Shown here: positions 7,691 through 14,764 of the stretch, piece after piece
Layout of the letters: each line of letters begins with the position of its first letter
Numbering within the stretch: the stretch's first letter is position 1
Source: Chloroflexota bacterium
GTDB taxonomy: Bacteria > Chloroflexota > Anaerolineae > Anaerolineales > JACQED01
Length of the DNA: 21,432 nt
NCBI GenBank assembly: GCA_016200785.1
Contig: JACQED010000179.1
Span: 1 to 21,432, forward strand
Direction: 5' to 3'
Position numbers and translations under genes: made by a program
The notes under the pieces: generated by a model
What the model was told of the DNA's origin: nothing
Databases searched by the model: none
Seen by the model: only the letters and a program-made list of their open reading frames with translations

Positions 7691-8053
7691 ATGCTTCGCA
7701 CCGGCGTAGACATCATCGAAATCACCCGAATTGACCGCGCCATCCTGCGGCACGGCGATCGGTTCTTTGCCCGCTTCTTCACGCATCGAGAACTGATCGA
7801 GTCGGGCGGGCGCACGCCGGCTCTCGCCGCTCGGTTCGCCGCGAAGGAGGCCGTCGCCAAAGCCCTGGGCACCGGCATCGGCGATGTGGGTTGGCGCGAG
7901 ATTGAGGTGGTTAGAAACTCACGCGGTGAGCCGGCGCTGCTGCTTCACGGTGCGGCACTTGCGCTGGCCGATGAGATGGGGCTGGGCGAGTGGGCGGTGA
8001 GCATGAGTCACACGCACGAGCACGCGATTGCGTTTGTGGTGGCACGCGGGTAA
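7691..8053 (+). CDS. acpS: Holo-[acyl-carrier-protein] synthase
   Basis: This 120-residue protein transfers 4'-phosphopantetheine from CoA to the serine of acyl carrier protein. It shows the two metal-binding family motifs, GVDIIEI (5-11, D7) and RFAAKEAVAKALGTG (48-62, E53), plus the C-terminal SHTHEHAIAFVVA strand. Its length is typical of AcpS-type trimeric synthases. AGGGAA, partly within the stop codon of the upstream M16 gene, lies six bases before the ATG, and the ten-base gap suggests that it is the last gene of the M16 operon. Confidence 0.95.
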   Translation: MLRTGVDIIEITRIDRAILRHGDRFFARFFTHRELIESGGRTPALAARFAAKEAVAKALGTGIGDVGWREIEVVRNSRGEPALLLHGAALALADEMGLGEWAVSMSHTHEHAIAFVVARG

Positions 8054-8084
8054 GCTCTCTTAGCCCGTTCCACAAAGCCCGACG

Positions 8085-8906
8085 ATGCCATCTACCCGCC
8101 TCTTGTCTTCACACTATGAAACCGTAGCCAGGGCGTTTCAAGTACTCGATATTGCCGCGCCGCTACGAGCCTTTCAGCCGCCCGACGCGCAACTCGGAGA
8201 GGTTTGGGAAGAACTCACCGCTGAAGACCCTGTTGGATTTTGCTTGATCCGCGACAGTGAAAGAATATACGGGTTCTTCGCTTTCGACGATGACGTCTTT
8301 CTGGCGCCGCTAGAAGGAATCGCCAGCGACAAACTGACTCAGATTACTCCTGACCAGATTGTCTCCGGATCGATGTCATTGCTGGATTTGATCTCGCTGT
8401 TCAGAAGGCATTACTTCTTTTTTGTTTTGACGCGCAATGACCTCACCCATGTAGTTTCCTTTCAAGACCTGGACAATTTGCCGGTGAAACTGTGTCTGTT
8501 CTCATTGCTGATGGCTTTGGAGGCGGAGATAGTCGATCTGCTGGCGGCATCGGGTTCGATTGAACAACACCTGAGTCTCTTGCCAGAAGGCCGACTGAAT
8601 AAGGCAAAGCAGTTGTGCGGCGATAAATATGGGGCAGACCGCATAACGGCAGATAAGATCCTTCTGTGCACTACATTCATTGACAAGAAGACGATGCTCC
8701 TTCGTAGCCCGGCGCTGTCTAGTAGACTGCCCTTTCAGAGCAAGAATGCAGCGGAAAGATTCTTCAAGCGAACCGAGAGCTTGAGAAACCAGATCGCGCA
8801 CAGCGATTCGATCTTCACCGTTCTCAACTCGCCCGATGAGTTTGACGGTTTTGTCAGCGAACTGAGGCAAGTCTCGGAAGCATTGTCTGGGTTACAAGAC
8901 ACATGA
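8085..8906 (+). CDS. Protein with CBS-like segment and HEPN-type RNxxxH motif
   Basis: This 273-residue soluble protein is not recognised by name. Residues 86-155 resemble half of a CBS module: a helix after ITPDQIVSGSMSLLDLISLF, a strand FFFVLT, and VVSFQDLDNLPVKLCLFSLL, like the sDl-npPvr-lyaLL ending of CBS domains. The C-terminal third is helical, with FFKRTESLRNQIAHSD; R234-N-Q-I-A-H239 matches the Rx4-6H motif of HEPN ribonucleases. A sensory CBS-like part joined to a HEPN part is an inference. Base composition differs from the neighbours: three 60-base lines that I counted (from 8221, 8401 and 8641) have 47, 42 and 45% GC against 65% for the line from 7201, which suggests transfer. No Shine-Dalgarno sequence is visible, so the start is uncertain. 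No antitoxin-like partner is adjacent. Confidence 0.65.
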   Translation: MPSTRLLSSHYETVARAFQVLDIAAPLRAFQPPDAQLGEVWEELTAEDPVGFCLIRDSERIYGFFAFDDDVFLAPLEGIASDKLTQITPDQIVSGSMSLLDLISLFRRHYFFFVLTRNDLTHVVSFQDLDNLPVKLCLFSLLMALEAEIVDLLAASGSIEQHLSLLPEGRLNKAKQLCGDKYGADRITADKILLCTTFIDKKTMLLRSPALSSRLPFQSKNAAERFFKRTESLRNQIAHSDSIFTVLNSPDEFDGFVSELRQVSEALSGLQDT

Positions 8907-8966
8907 GGCCGCTTCTTCGTGAAATCCGAGGGGACAGGATGTTATCTCGCCAAAGGAGATTTTCTC

Positions 8967-9356
8967 ATGTCCGACTTCTTTGATCGCTTGTGGGGGAAAG
9001 CCCAACAACCGCCGCCCGAACCCGATCCCGATTTGCCGCTCATCTCCCAAACCAACGTCCCCGAAACATCGGCCAAAGAGTTGAAGGCGCTTCTGGCCTC
9101 GCCCGAGCCACCGTTTGTGCTCGACGTGCGTGAGCCTTACGAGTGGCCCGACGGCGTCATCCCCGGAGCGGCGCAAATCCCGATGAACTCGATCCCGGCG
9201 CGACTCGACGAATTGCCGCGCGACCGCGCCATCGTCGCCTATTGTCACATCGGCGAGCGCAGTTGGTACGTCGCCGAGTTCCTTCTGCGCAATGGCTTCA
9301 CCAACGTAAGCCATCTGACCGGAGGGATTGAGGCATGGTGGCGGCAGAGAGATTAG
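8967..9356 (+). CDS. Rhodanese-like sulfurtransferase
   Basis: A 129-residue single-domain rhodanese. FVLDVREPYEW (50-60) is the CH2A-type motif, and the active-site loop is CHIGERS with cysteine C93 in the AYCHIGERSW strand-loop. The end HLTGGIEAW (116-124) is the common CH2B motif. Such proteins carry a persulfide on the cysteine and pass sulfur to thiols or to tRNA/cofactor pathways; the acceptor is unknown. The first 30 residues are a Pro-rich leader without a membrane segment. AAAGGAGA lies seven bases before the ATG at 8967 and settles the start over an upstream in-frame codon at 8919. It lies 34 bases before the HD gene. Confidence 0.92.
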   Translation: MSDFFDRLWGKAQQPPPEPDPDLPLISQTNVPETSAKELKALLASPEPPFVLDVREPYEWPDGVIPGAAQIPMNSIPARLDELPRDRAIVAYCHIGERSWYVAEFLLRNGFTNVSHLTGGIEAWWRQRD

Positions 9357-9390
9357 AGACTGCGAGGCGCCCCCTTGGGGTTGGAGATTG

Positions 9391-10047
9391 ATGCCGACTG
9401 TCGAGCAGGTTCGCCCCTATTACGCGGGGGCTGACCCGGTTCACGATTTCAGTCACATCCTGCGCGTGCTGGCGTTAGCTGAACGCATCGGGCGGGCCGA
9501 GGGGGCCGATCTCGAAATTCTGCGCGCGGCGGCCCTGCTCCACGATGCTGCGGGAAGCGCCCCGGGCGAGTCGGTCGGCGGGAACGGCGCCGGGGGGAGA
9601 GCCAGCCATCATCACGTTTCGGCGGAGTTCGCCGCGCAGGTGCTCGTCGCCGAGGGCTGGCCGCCGGATCGCATCGCCGCCGTTCAACACTGCATTCGGG
9701 CGCACCGCTTTCGTGACGATCGCGAGCCGCCGGGATCGCTTGAAGCGAAGATTCTCTTCGACTGCGACAAACTCGACGTGCTGGGCGCGATCGGCGTTGC
9801 CCGCACGGTGGCCTACGCCGCGCTCGACGGGCAGGCGCTGACCGGCGAACCGTCGGAGCGATTCATTACGAGCGGTGAGAAAGAGCCGGGTGAGCCGCAT
9901 ACCCCGTACCACGAATTCCTCTTCAAGCTGTCGAAAGTAAAGGGCCGGATGCACACGGCGACCGCCCGCGCCATCGCCGAGGAACGCCACCGCTACCTCG
10001 CCGAATTCTTCGACCGTCTCACGCGCGAAGTTCGGGGCGAGGCATGA
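9391..10047 (+). CDS. Small HD-domain phosphohydrolase
   Basis: A 218-residue HD protein resembling the uncharacterised YedJ-like group. The metal ligands expected for the fold are visible: H22 in HDFSHILRV, H51-D52 in ALLHDAAG, and an Asp in FDCDKLDVLGAIGVART (123-139). A Gly-rich insertion (about 57-70) separates HD from the SHHHVSAEF helix. The family hydrolyses nucleotides or phosphodiesters with a metal centre, and the substrate is unknown. GGAG lies four bases before the ATG at 9391; a GTG-type upstream start would add residues encoded across the rhodanese end. It is convergent with the crotonase gene, with 19 bases between the stops. Confidence 0.85.
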   Translation: MPTVEQVRPYYAGADPVHDFSHILRVLALAERIGRAEGADLEILRAAALLHDAAGSAPGESVGGNGAGGRASHHHVSAEFAAQVLVAEGWPPDRIAAVQHCIRAHRFRDDREPPGSLEAKILFDCDKLDVLGAIGVARTVAYAALDGQALTGEPSERFITSGEKEPGEPHTPYHEFLFKLSKVKGRMHTATARAIAEERHRYLAEFFDRLTREVRGEA

Positions 10048-10066
10048 CGAGCCGCGTCCACAATCT

Positions 10067-10840
10067 TCAGCGCCGCCCTACCTTCCGCAGGAACCTCGCC
10101 ACCGCCGCGCGCCGTTCCTCCGTCGCCCACAGCGCGGGGAACTCGGCCCGCTCGGCGTCGAGGGCTGCCCCGTTGGGATGCGTGAGTCCGATGCGCAGAA
10201 TGCGCTTGGCCGCGCGGACGGCCGCCGGCGGATTGGCCGCGATCTGGCGCGCCCACTCCCGCGCCACGTTCAACGCCTCGCCGGCCGGCGCGAGGCGTGA
10301 CGCCAATCCGAGCGCCAGCGCCTCCGCCGCCGAAATCACCCGACCCGTCGTGAGTAGATCGAGCGCGCGAGCGTAGCCCACGAGTCGCAGCAGACGTTGA
10401 CCGCCGCCCCAGGCCGTGATGATGCCGAGCCGTGTGTGAACGAAGCCCGCGTCGGCATCTTCGGCCATCACGCGCAGATCGCAGGCGACCGCCACCTCGC
10501 ACCCGCCGCCGCGCGCCGCGCCGTCCATCGCCGCGATCGTCGGGCAGGGCAAAGCTTCGAGTCGGGCCAGCGCGTCGCCCATCACCGTCGCCAGCCGCAG
10601 TCCGTCTTCTTCGCCCGGATATTTCTGCAGTTCGGCGATGTCGCCGCCGGAGATGAACGTGCCGCCGGCGCCGCTGACGATGAGCGCGCGCATATCGGCC
10701 AGCGCGCGTTCGGCGGCCTGTTCGACAATCGCCGCGAACTCGGCCATCGCCTCCCAATTCAATGCGTTGCGAACGCGCGGGCGGCTCACGCTGAGAACGC
10801 CGACGCCATCGGAATCAACGTCAAGTGAGATCGCAGACAT
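10067..10840 (-). CDS. Enoyl-CoA hydratase/isomerase (crotonase) family protein
   Basis: This 257-residue cytosolic protein has the crotonase oxyanion-hole segment FISGGDIAEL (63-71) and MDGAARGGGCEVAVACDLRV (105-124), with the first catalytic glutamate at E115. The second glutamate of true hydratases (in FGQPE) is replaced: the aligned text is AGFVHTRLGII with H135. Related forms with FxxTHxxxG at this place exist among poorly characterised crotonases, so the reaction on the acyl-CoA may be other than hydration. The start at 10840 is supported by AAGGTGG about eight bases upstream. It is transcribed alone, away from the repeat-rich gap 10841-11101. Confidence 0.88.
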   Translation of the reverse strand: MSAISLDVDSDGVGVLSVSRPRVRNALNWEAMAEFAAIVEQAAERALADMRALIVSGAGGTFISGGDIAELQKYPGEEDGLRLATVMGDALARLEALPCPTIAAMDGAARGGGCEVAVACDLRVMAEDADAGFVHTRLGIITAWGGGQRLLRLVGYARALDLLTTGRVISAAEALALGLASRLAPAGEALNVAREWARQIAANPPAAVRAAKRILRIGLTHPNGAALDAERAEFPALWATEERRAAVARFLRKVGRR

Positions 10841-10938
10841 AGCCCATCCACCTTCGGCGTGTTTTCAAATGTAACCCCGCCGACTTCGCCTCGTTCCGCG
10901 AATCTTCAGCTTCCAATCTCTAACCCCTTCCCGCTACG

Positions 10939-10980
10939 CATTGTTGATTGGTCATTGTTCATTGTGCATTGTTCGTTGCC
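10939..10980. repeat. Heptad array in the gap 10841-11101
   Basis: Six gapless heptads around CATTGTT (four units CATTGTT/CATTGTG, plus GATTGGT and CGTTGCC). The preceding 40 bases contain CAATCTC-type words without clear phase. No complementary right arm is seen. It lies in the 261-base divergent gap between the crotonase gene and the glycosidase block. Confidence 0.65.
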
Positions 10981-10996
10981 TCATTCTTCATGGCTC

Positions 10997-11025
10997 TTGC
11001 CCATTCCCTCTCTCTATGCTACAAT
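10997..11025 (+). promoter_or_regulatory. Promoter of the glycosidase block
   Basis: A -35 of TTGCCC (10997-11002, 4 of 6 consensus bases), a 17-base spacer, and a -10 of TACAAT (11020-11025) preceded by TG (11017-11018), an extended -10. Transcription would begin at about 11032, leaving a leader of roughly 70 bases before the ATG at 11102. Confidence 0.6.
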
Positions 11026-11055
11026 CCCGCCGCTCGGGGGTAACCCTGCTTGATT

Positions 11056-11084
11056 GGCGGCTGACTCGTCAGAGCCGCCATTTT
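11056..11084 (+). promoter_or_regulatory. Leader hairpin followed by TTTT
   Basis: GGCGGC (11056-11061) pairs with GCCGCC (11074-11079), and TGAC with GTCA inside it, with a two-base bulge. ATTTT follows at once. It lies between the promoter and the start of the 901-residue protein, so it could work as a weak terminator or attenuator of that transcript, or shield the mRNA end. Confidence 0.45.
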
Positions 11085-11101
11085 GATTTCCGGGAAAGTC
11101 C

Positions 11102-13807
11102 ATGCAAGTGTTCCGCAATCCCATCGAGAAGCCATCGCTCAGTCTCACCGAAGGGCTGAGCGTCGGCGCGGATCCGGCGAAACTTCCATCTAGCTTTGCA
11201 GTCAAACTCGAAGCGATCCCCAACGGCAAATTTCTGAATCGCAAAGCCGGAGCCGAATGGGAAGCGGCCGCCAATAATCTGCCCTCGTTCCTCGCGCTCA
11301 CCGGTCCCGTTTTTGGAATACAGACGACGGCCAAAGACGACTCCGCGACCGATCTCAGCCTCACGCTCAACATCCCCTCGAATTCTCAACCGTACGAAAC
11401 GCTCGACCTTTACGCCTGGGACGGCACGCGCTGGTCGTTCGTTCCGAGTCAGATACTGGGCGACAAGATCGTCGCGAAAATCAACTCTGCTCGGTTGGGA
11501 TCGAACGCCGCGCTCGCCGTCGTGCAGACGCGCTCGGCTATTCCGATCACCTCGACGATCCTCGCTCCGGGGGAGGCCTTCTCGCCTGAGGCGGCCTCGG
11601 CGCTCAATAATGTTGCGCCGCTGGGCCTCATGGCCGCCGCCGACGGAACGCTGTCCGGCGGATTGGCGGGCGGCTACGAACTCCACAAAGGCTACGCCGT
11701 CACGCCGGTCGTCCTCAACCACTCCGACGCCGGCGTTGACAGCGCCGCGCTCGCCGCGGTGCTGACCGACAAGAATTTGCAGAACGCGCACATCCAGTCG
11801 CTGGTGGATTTCGTCGTCGGCGACGGCTACGACGGACTCGTGCTCGACTATCTCGGCCTCGACGCGGCGCACGGGCCGGCCTTCAGCGCGTTCGTCGCCG
11901 ACCTCGCCTCGCGCCTGCACGCGCAAAAGAAAACCCTCGCGGTGATGCTGCCCGCGCCGGACTTCGATGGAACGAACTACTCGACCGGCGCATACGATTG
12001 GGAGGCCATCGGCCTCGCCGCCGACTCGGTGATCGTTCCTTCGGGCAACAACCCCGAAGCGATCGGCAACGGCGAGAACGATCGGCTCCTGGCGTGGGCG
12101 GTGCGGCGCGTCAACCGTTTCAAGATTCAACTCGTCCTGTCGTCGCTCAGCGTCGAGAGCGCGGACGGCGCGTTCGGCCCGATTGATTATCAAACGGCGA
12201 TCGGCAAATTTGGATCTGCCTCCTTCGCGCCCGACCTCGGCGCGATAACGCCCGGCGCGAACGTGAGTGTGACGCTCTCCGGCAAGGTGCAGTCGCTCGA
12301 CTACGATGCGGCCGCCGCCGCGCCGCGCTTCACGTTTCTCGACGACGGGGGGGCGACGCGCACGGTGTGGCTCGGCACGAGCGACTCCTTGTTGTCGCGC
12401 CTCGGCTCGGCGCAGAAGCATCATCTCGGCGGCACCGTCGTGCGTCATCTGTTGAACGGCGGCAACGCCCCCGGCGTGCTCAACGCCGTCTCGCGTTTTC
12501 GCGCGAACGCCGCCGCCACGGGAGCCACACCGCTCACGCTGATCTGGACGGTGAACAGCAGCGGCGGCCCGGTCGCGCGGGCCACCGGCGCGCCGAACGG
12601 GCCGTTCATCTGGCCCGCCGGCCAGCCTGGGCCGTACGAGATCGCCGCCGTCTTGCAAGGGAGCAGTCAAACCGGCTTGGGATCGGTTGTGCTCACCGTT
12701 CCGGCGATGACTGAAACGCCGACCGCCGGCCCCACCGCCCCACGCCGCCCGGCGCTTCCGACCTCGACGCCGTGCGGCAATTGCCCCACTTCCACTCCGG
12801 CCCCGCCGACGGCCACCGGCGCGCCCGCGACGACCGCCGCGCCGGTTTACGTTGCTCCGGGCGCTTCGGGCGCGTTCGAACTCGGCGGGCAGGCCATCCA
12901 CGGCGGCATCACGTATTCGGCGGACATGAAGCGCGCCGGGATGACGTGGGTAAAGATTCAGGGTTACTACGGCGACGATCTGGCCGCCGCCATCTCCAAC
13001 GCGCACGGCCTCGGCTTCAGAATTCTCCTGAGCATCACCGACCGTTCTCACGCGGCCGCGCCGGTCACGTCGGCCTCGTATCAAGACTCGTTCGGCAATT
13101 ATCTTGCAACGCTCGCCTCGCAGGGAGCCGATGCCATCGAGGTGTGGAACGAGCCGAACATTGACCCCGAGTGGCCGAGCGGGCAGGTGAGCGGAGCCAA
13201 CTACACTCAGTTGCTCAAAGCGGTTTACCCGAAGATCAAATCCGCCAACGGCAACACGATGGTCATCAGCGCCGCGCCCGCGCCAACCGGCTTCTTCGGC
13301 AGTGCCGGGTGCGCTCCGCAGGGATGCAACGACGATGTGTTCCTTCAAGCGGTGACTGCCGCCGGCGGCGCGAACTACCTCGACTGTGTCGGCATTCACT
13401 TCAACGACGGCACCACGTCGCCCTCGGCCACGACCGGGAGCGCGCTCAGCGGCTATCACTACTCGTACTACTACTGGCCGATGGTGAACACGTACCGGGC
13501 GGCGTTCAACAACGCGCGCCAGTTGTGCTTCACCGAACTCGGCTTTCTCAGCGGCGAAGGCTATTCGCCCGACCTGGCGTCTGTTGCGCCGTCATTCTCG
13601 TGGGCCGCCGGCATCAGCGTAGCTCAGCAGGCCGCGTGGCTCGCCGAAGCCGCCACACTCTCGCGCAACAGCGGGCAAGTGCGCTTGATGGTGGTCTTCA
13701 ACGTGGACTTCCCCTCATGGGGCGCTGACCCGCAGGCCGGCTACGCCATCGAGCGGCCCGGCAATGTCTGCCCGGCGTGCGATGCGCTGGATGCGGTGAT
13801 GCCGTGA
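11102..13807 (+). CDS. Multidomain glycosidase-like protein: degenerate GH18-like part plus clan-A GH domain
   Basis: A 901-residue protein. Residues 1-145 form a beta-rich domain of unknown type. Residues 185-360 resemble the YaaH/GH18 TIM barrel (QSLVDFVVGDGYDGLVLDY, 232-250), but the DGxxxDxE catalytic glutamate is a leucine (L251), so this barrel should bind, not cut. Residues 375-535 look like OB/Ig-like beta modules. A Thr/Pro-rich linker (536-585) leads to a clan-A glycoside-hydrolase-like domain (590-901) with acid/base E684 in VWNEPN and nucleophile E812 in FTELG. The last domain is closely related to the next glycosidase gene. Linkers of this kind are extracellular, yet no signal peptide is present, and an in-frame TGA at 11084 prevents a longer N-terminus. 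GGGAAAG precedes the ATG by three bases. Substrate unknown. Confidence 0.8.
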   Translation: MQVFRNPIEKPSLSLTEGLSVGADPAKLPSSFAVKLEAIPNGKFLNRKAGAEWEAAANNLPSFLALTGPVFGIQTTAKDDSATDLSLTLNIPSNSQPYETLDLYAWDGTRWSFVPSQILGDKIVAKINSARLGSNAALAVVQTRSAIPITSTILAPGEAFSPEAASALNNVAPLGLMAAADGTLSGGLAGGYELHKGYAVTPVVLNHSDAGVDSAALAAVLTDKNLQNAHIQSLVDFVVGDGYDGLVLDYLGLDAAHGPAFSAFVADLASRLHAQKKTLAVMLPAPDFDGTNYSTGAYDWEAIGLAADSVIVPSGNNPEAIGNGENDRLLAWAVRRVNRFKIQLVLSSLSVESADGAFGPIDYQTAIGKFGSASFAPDLGAITPGANVSVTLSGKVQSLDYDAAAAAPRFTFLDDGGATRTVWLGTSDSLLSRLGSAQKHHLGGTVVRHLLNGGNAPGVLNAVSRFRANAAATGATPLTLIWTVNSSGGPVARATGAPNGPFIWPAGQPGPYEIAAVLQGSSQTGLGSVVLTVPAMTETPTAGPTAPRRPALPTSTPCGNCPTSTPAPPTATGAPATTAAPVYVAPGASGAFELGGQAIHGGITYSADMKRAGMTWVKIQGYYGDDLAAAISNAHGLGFRILLSITDRSHAAAPVTSASYQDSFGNYLATLASQGADAIEVWNEPNIDPEWPSGQVSGANYTQLLKAVYPKIKSANGNTMVISAAPAPTGFFGSAGCAPQGCNDDVFLQAVTAAGGANYLDCVGIHFNDGTTSPSATTGSALSGYHYSYYYWPMVNTYRAAFNNARQLCFTELGFLSGEGYSPDLASVAPSFSWAAGISVAQQAAWLAEAATLSRNSGQVRLMVVFNVDFPSWGADPQAGYAIERPGNVCPACDALDAVMP

Positions 13808-13826
13808 TGCCGTAGGAGGGAAGTAG

Positions 13827-13934
13827 GTCAACGAATATGAAACGAATAAACGAATGGGCGCCGGCTGGCCCGAGATTCGTCTTGGAAACAAGCGCTGCGA
13901 CCGGCATTCGTTTATTCGTTTTCCATTCGTTGAC
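13827..13934. repeat. Long imperfect inverted repeat
   Basis: Arms 13827-13856 and 13905-13934 are 30 bases each and match at 27 positions, with a 48-base GC-rich loop. Arms are made of ACGAATA-like words repeated about every eight bases. It fills the 140-base gap between the 901-residue protein and the next gene and ends 13 bases before that gene's ATG, where no Shine-Dalgarno sequence is seen. Confidence 0.88.
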
Positions 13935-13947
13935 GTTTACCTGATAG

Positions 13948-14754
13948 ATGGCTGAGAACGAAGTCACCCCGCCGCCTGCGCCCGCTCGCCGGCCTCTGCC
14001 CCTGCCCGCCGTCGCCGCGCTAATTGTGCTCGTCGTCGCCGGGTGCGCCCTCCTCGGCTATGCCGCGTTCAGCGCTCAGGCGGGCGAAGCCGCCGCCGGG
14101 GCCAGCCCGACGCCGACGCTCACCGCCTCGCCACCGGCAGTCACGGCCGTTCCCACGTTCATTCCGAGCGAGACTCCGACGGCGACCGAGACGGCCACCA
14201 CAACTCCGACGGAGACAGTCACCCCTTCGCCCACGGTGAATGCCACTCCGTCACGCACGCCGACCGCGACAAAGAAGAAAAGCGCCGGCGGCGCGCCAGC
14301 GGCGACGCCGACCGCTTCGCAGACTCAGCCGCCATCGTCTGCCTCCGGCGGCGGGGGGCATGGCGTCGTCGGCCAGTTGAGTCTGTGCAACCCGAAGTCG
14401 TCTTACGCCGCCAAGAGCGACACGTTCCAGGGCGAGCGTATCTGCGTCAATGAGTTGATCACCAACACAACCGATCAGCCCATCAGTTACGGCGTTCTCG
14501 GCGTCGCCGCCGAGAATATTTCCGGCGGCGCGAGTGGCTTCCAGACAAGTTGGCGCGGCGATCTCTCAGTACCGGCGCATGGCAACGGCCCCACCGGCGG
14601 CGGCTGGCAGGACGGCCTCTACCTCGGCGTCGGCACGTACAGTCTGACTCTCTCGATTTGCCATTCGGACGTGAACACTTGCCTCGACTCCGGCGGCGAT
14701 TGGGAGACGTTGACGTCGGGGATCGTCGTCAATGTGGTGAACTGGACACCGTAA
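13948..14754 (+). CDS. Membrane-anchored or lipoprotein surface protein with Thr/Pro-rich stalk
   Basis: This 268-residue protein has a short Pro/Arg-rich cytosolic start and a hydrophobic stretch at 19-41. The segment LIVLVVAGC offers a possible lipobox (VAGC, C33), but the hydrophobic run continues past the cysteine, so a plain membrane anchor is equally possible. Residues 50-140 are a Thr/Pro/Ser-rich stalk. The C-terminal 125 residues form a beta-type domain with four cysteines (LSLCNP, ERICVNE, SICHSDVNTCLD), probably paired as disulfides, of no family that I recognise. It lies inside the glycosidase block and stops ten bases before the next gene, so the two are likely coexpressed. It may be an accessory carbohydrate-binding or display protein, by inference only. 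Confidence 0.75.
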   Translation: MAENEVTPPPAPARRPLPLPAVAALIVLVVAGCALLGYAAFSAQAGEAAAGASPTPTLTASPPAVTAVPTFIPSETPTATETATTTPTETVTPSPTVNATPSRTPTATKKKSAGGAPAATPTASQTQPPSSASGGGGHGVVGQLSLCNPKSSYAAKSDTFQGERICVNELITNTTDQPISYGVLGVAAENISGGASGFQTSWRGDLSVPAHGNGPTGGGWQDGLYLGVGTYSLTLSICHSDVNTCLDSGGDWETLTSGIVVNVVNWTP

Positions 14755-14764
14755 GGATCGAAAC

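Noticed and set aside
11069..13459. Minus-strand open frame of 796 codons
   Set aside because: It is an Arg-rich shadow of the glycosidase gene caused by high GC at third codon positions; the plus strand has domain motifs throughout.
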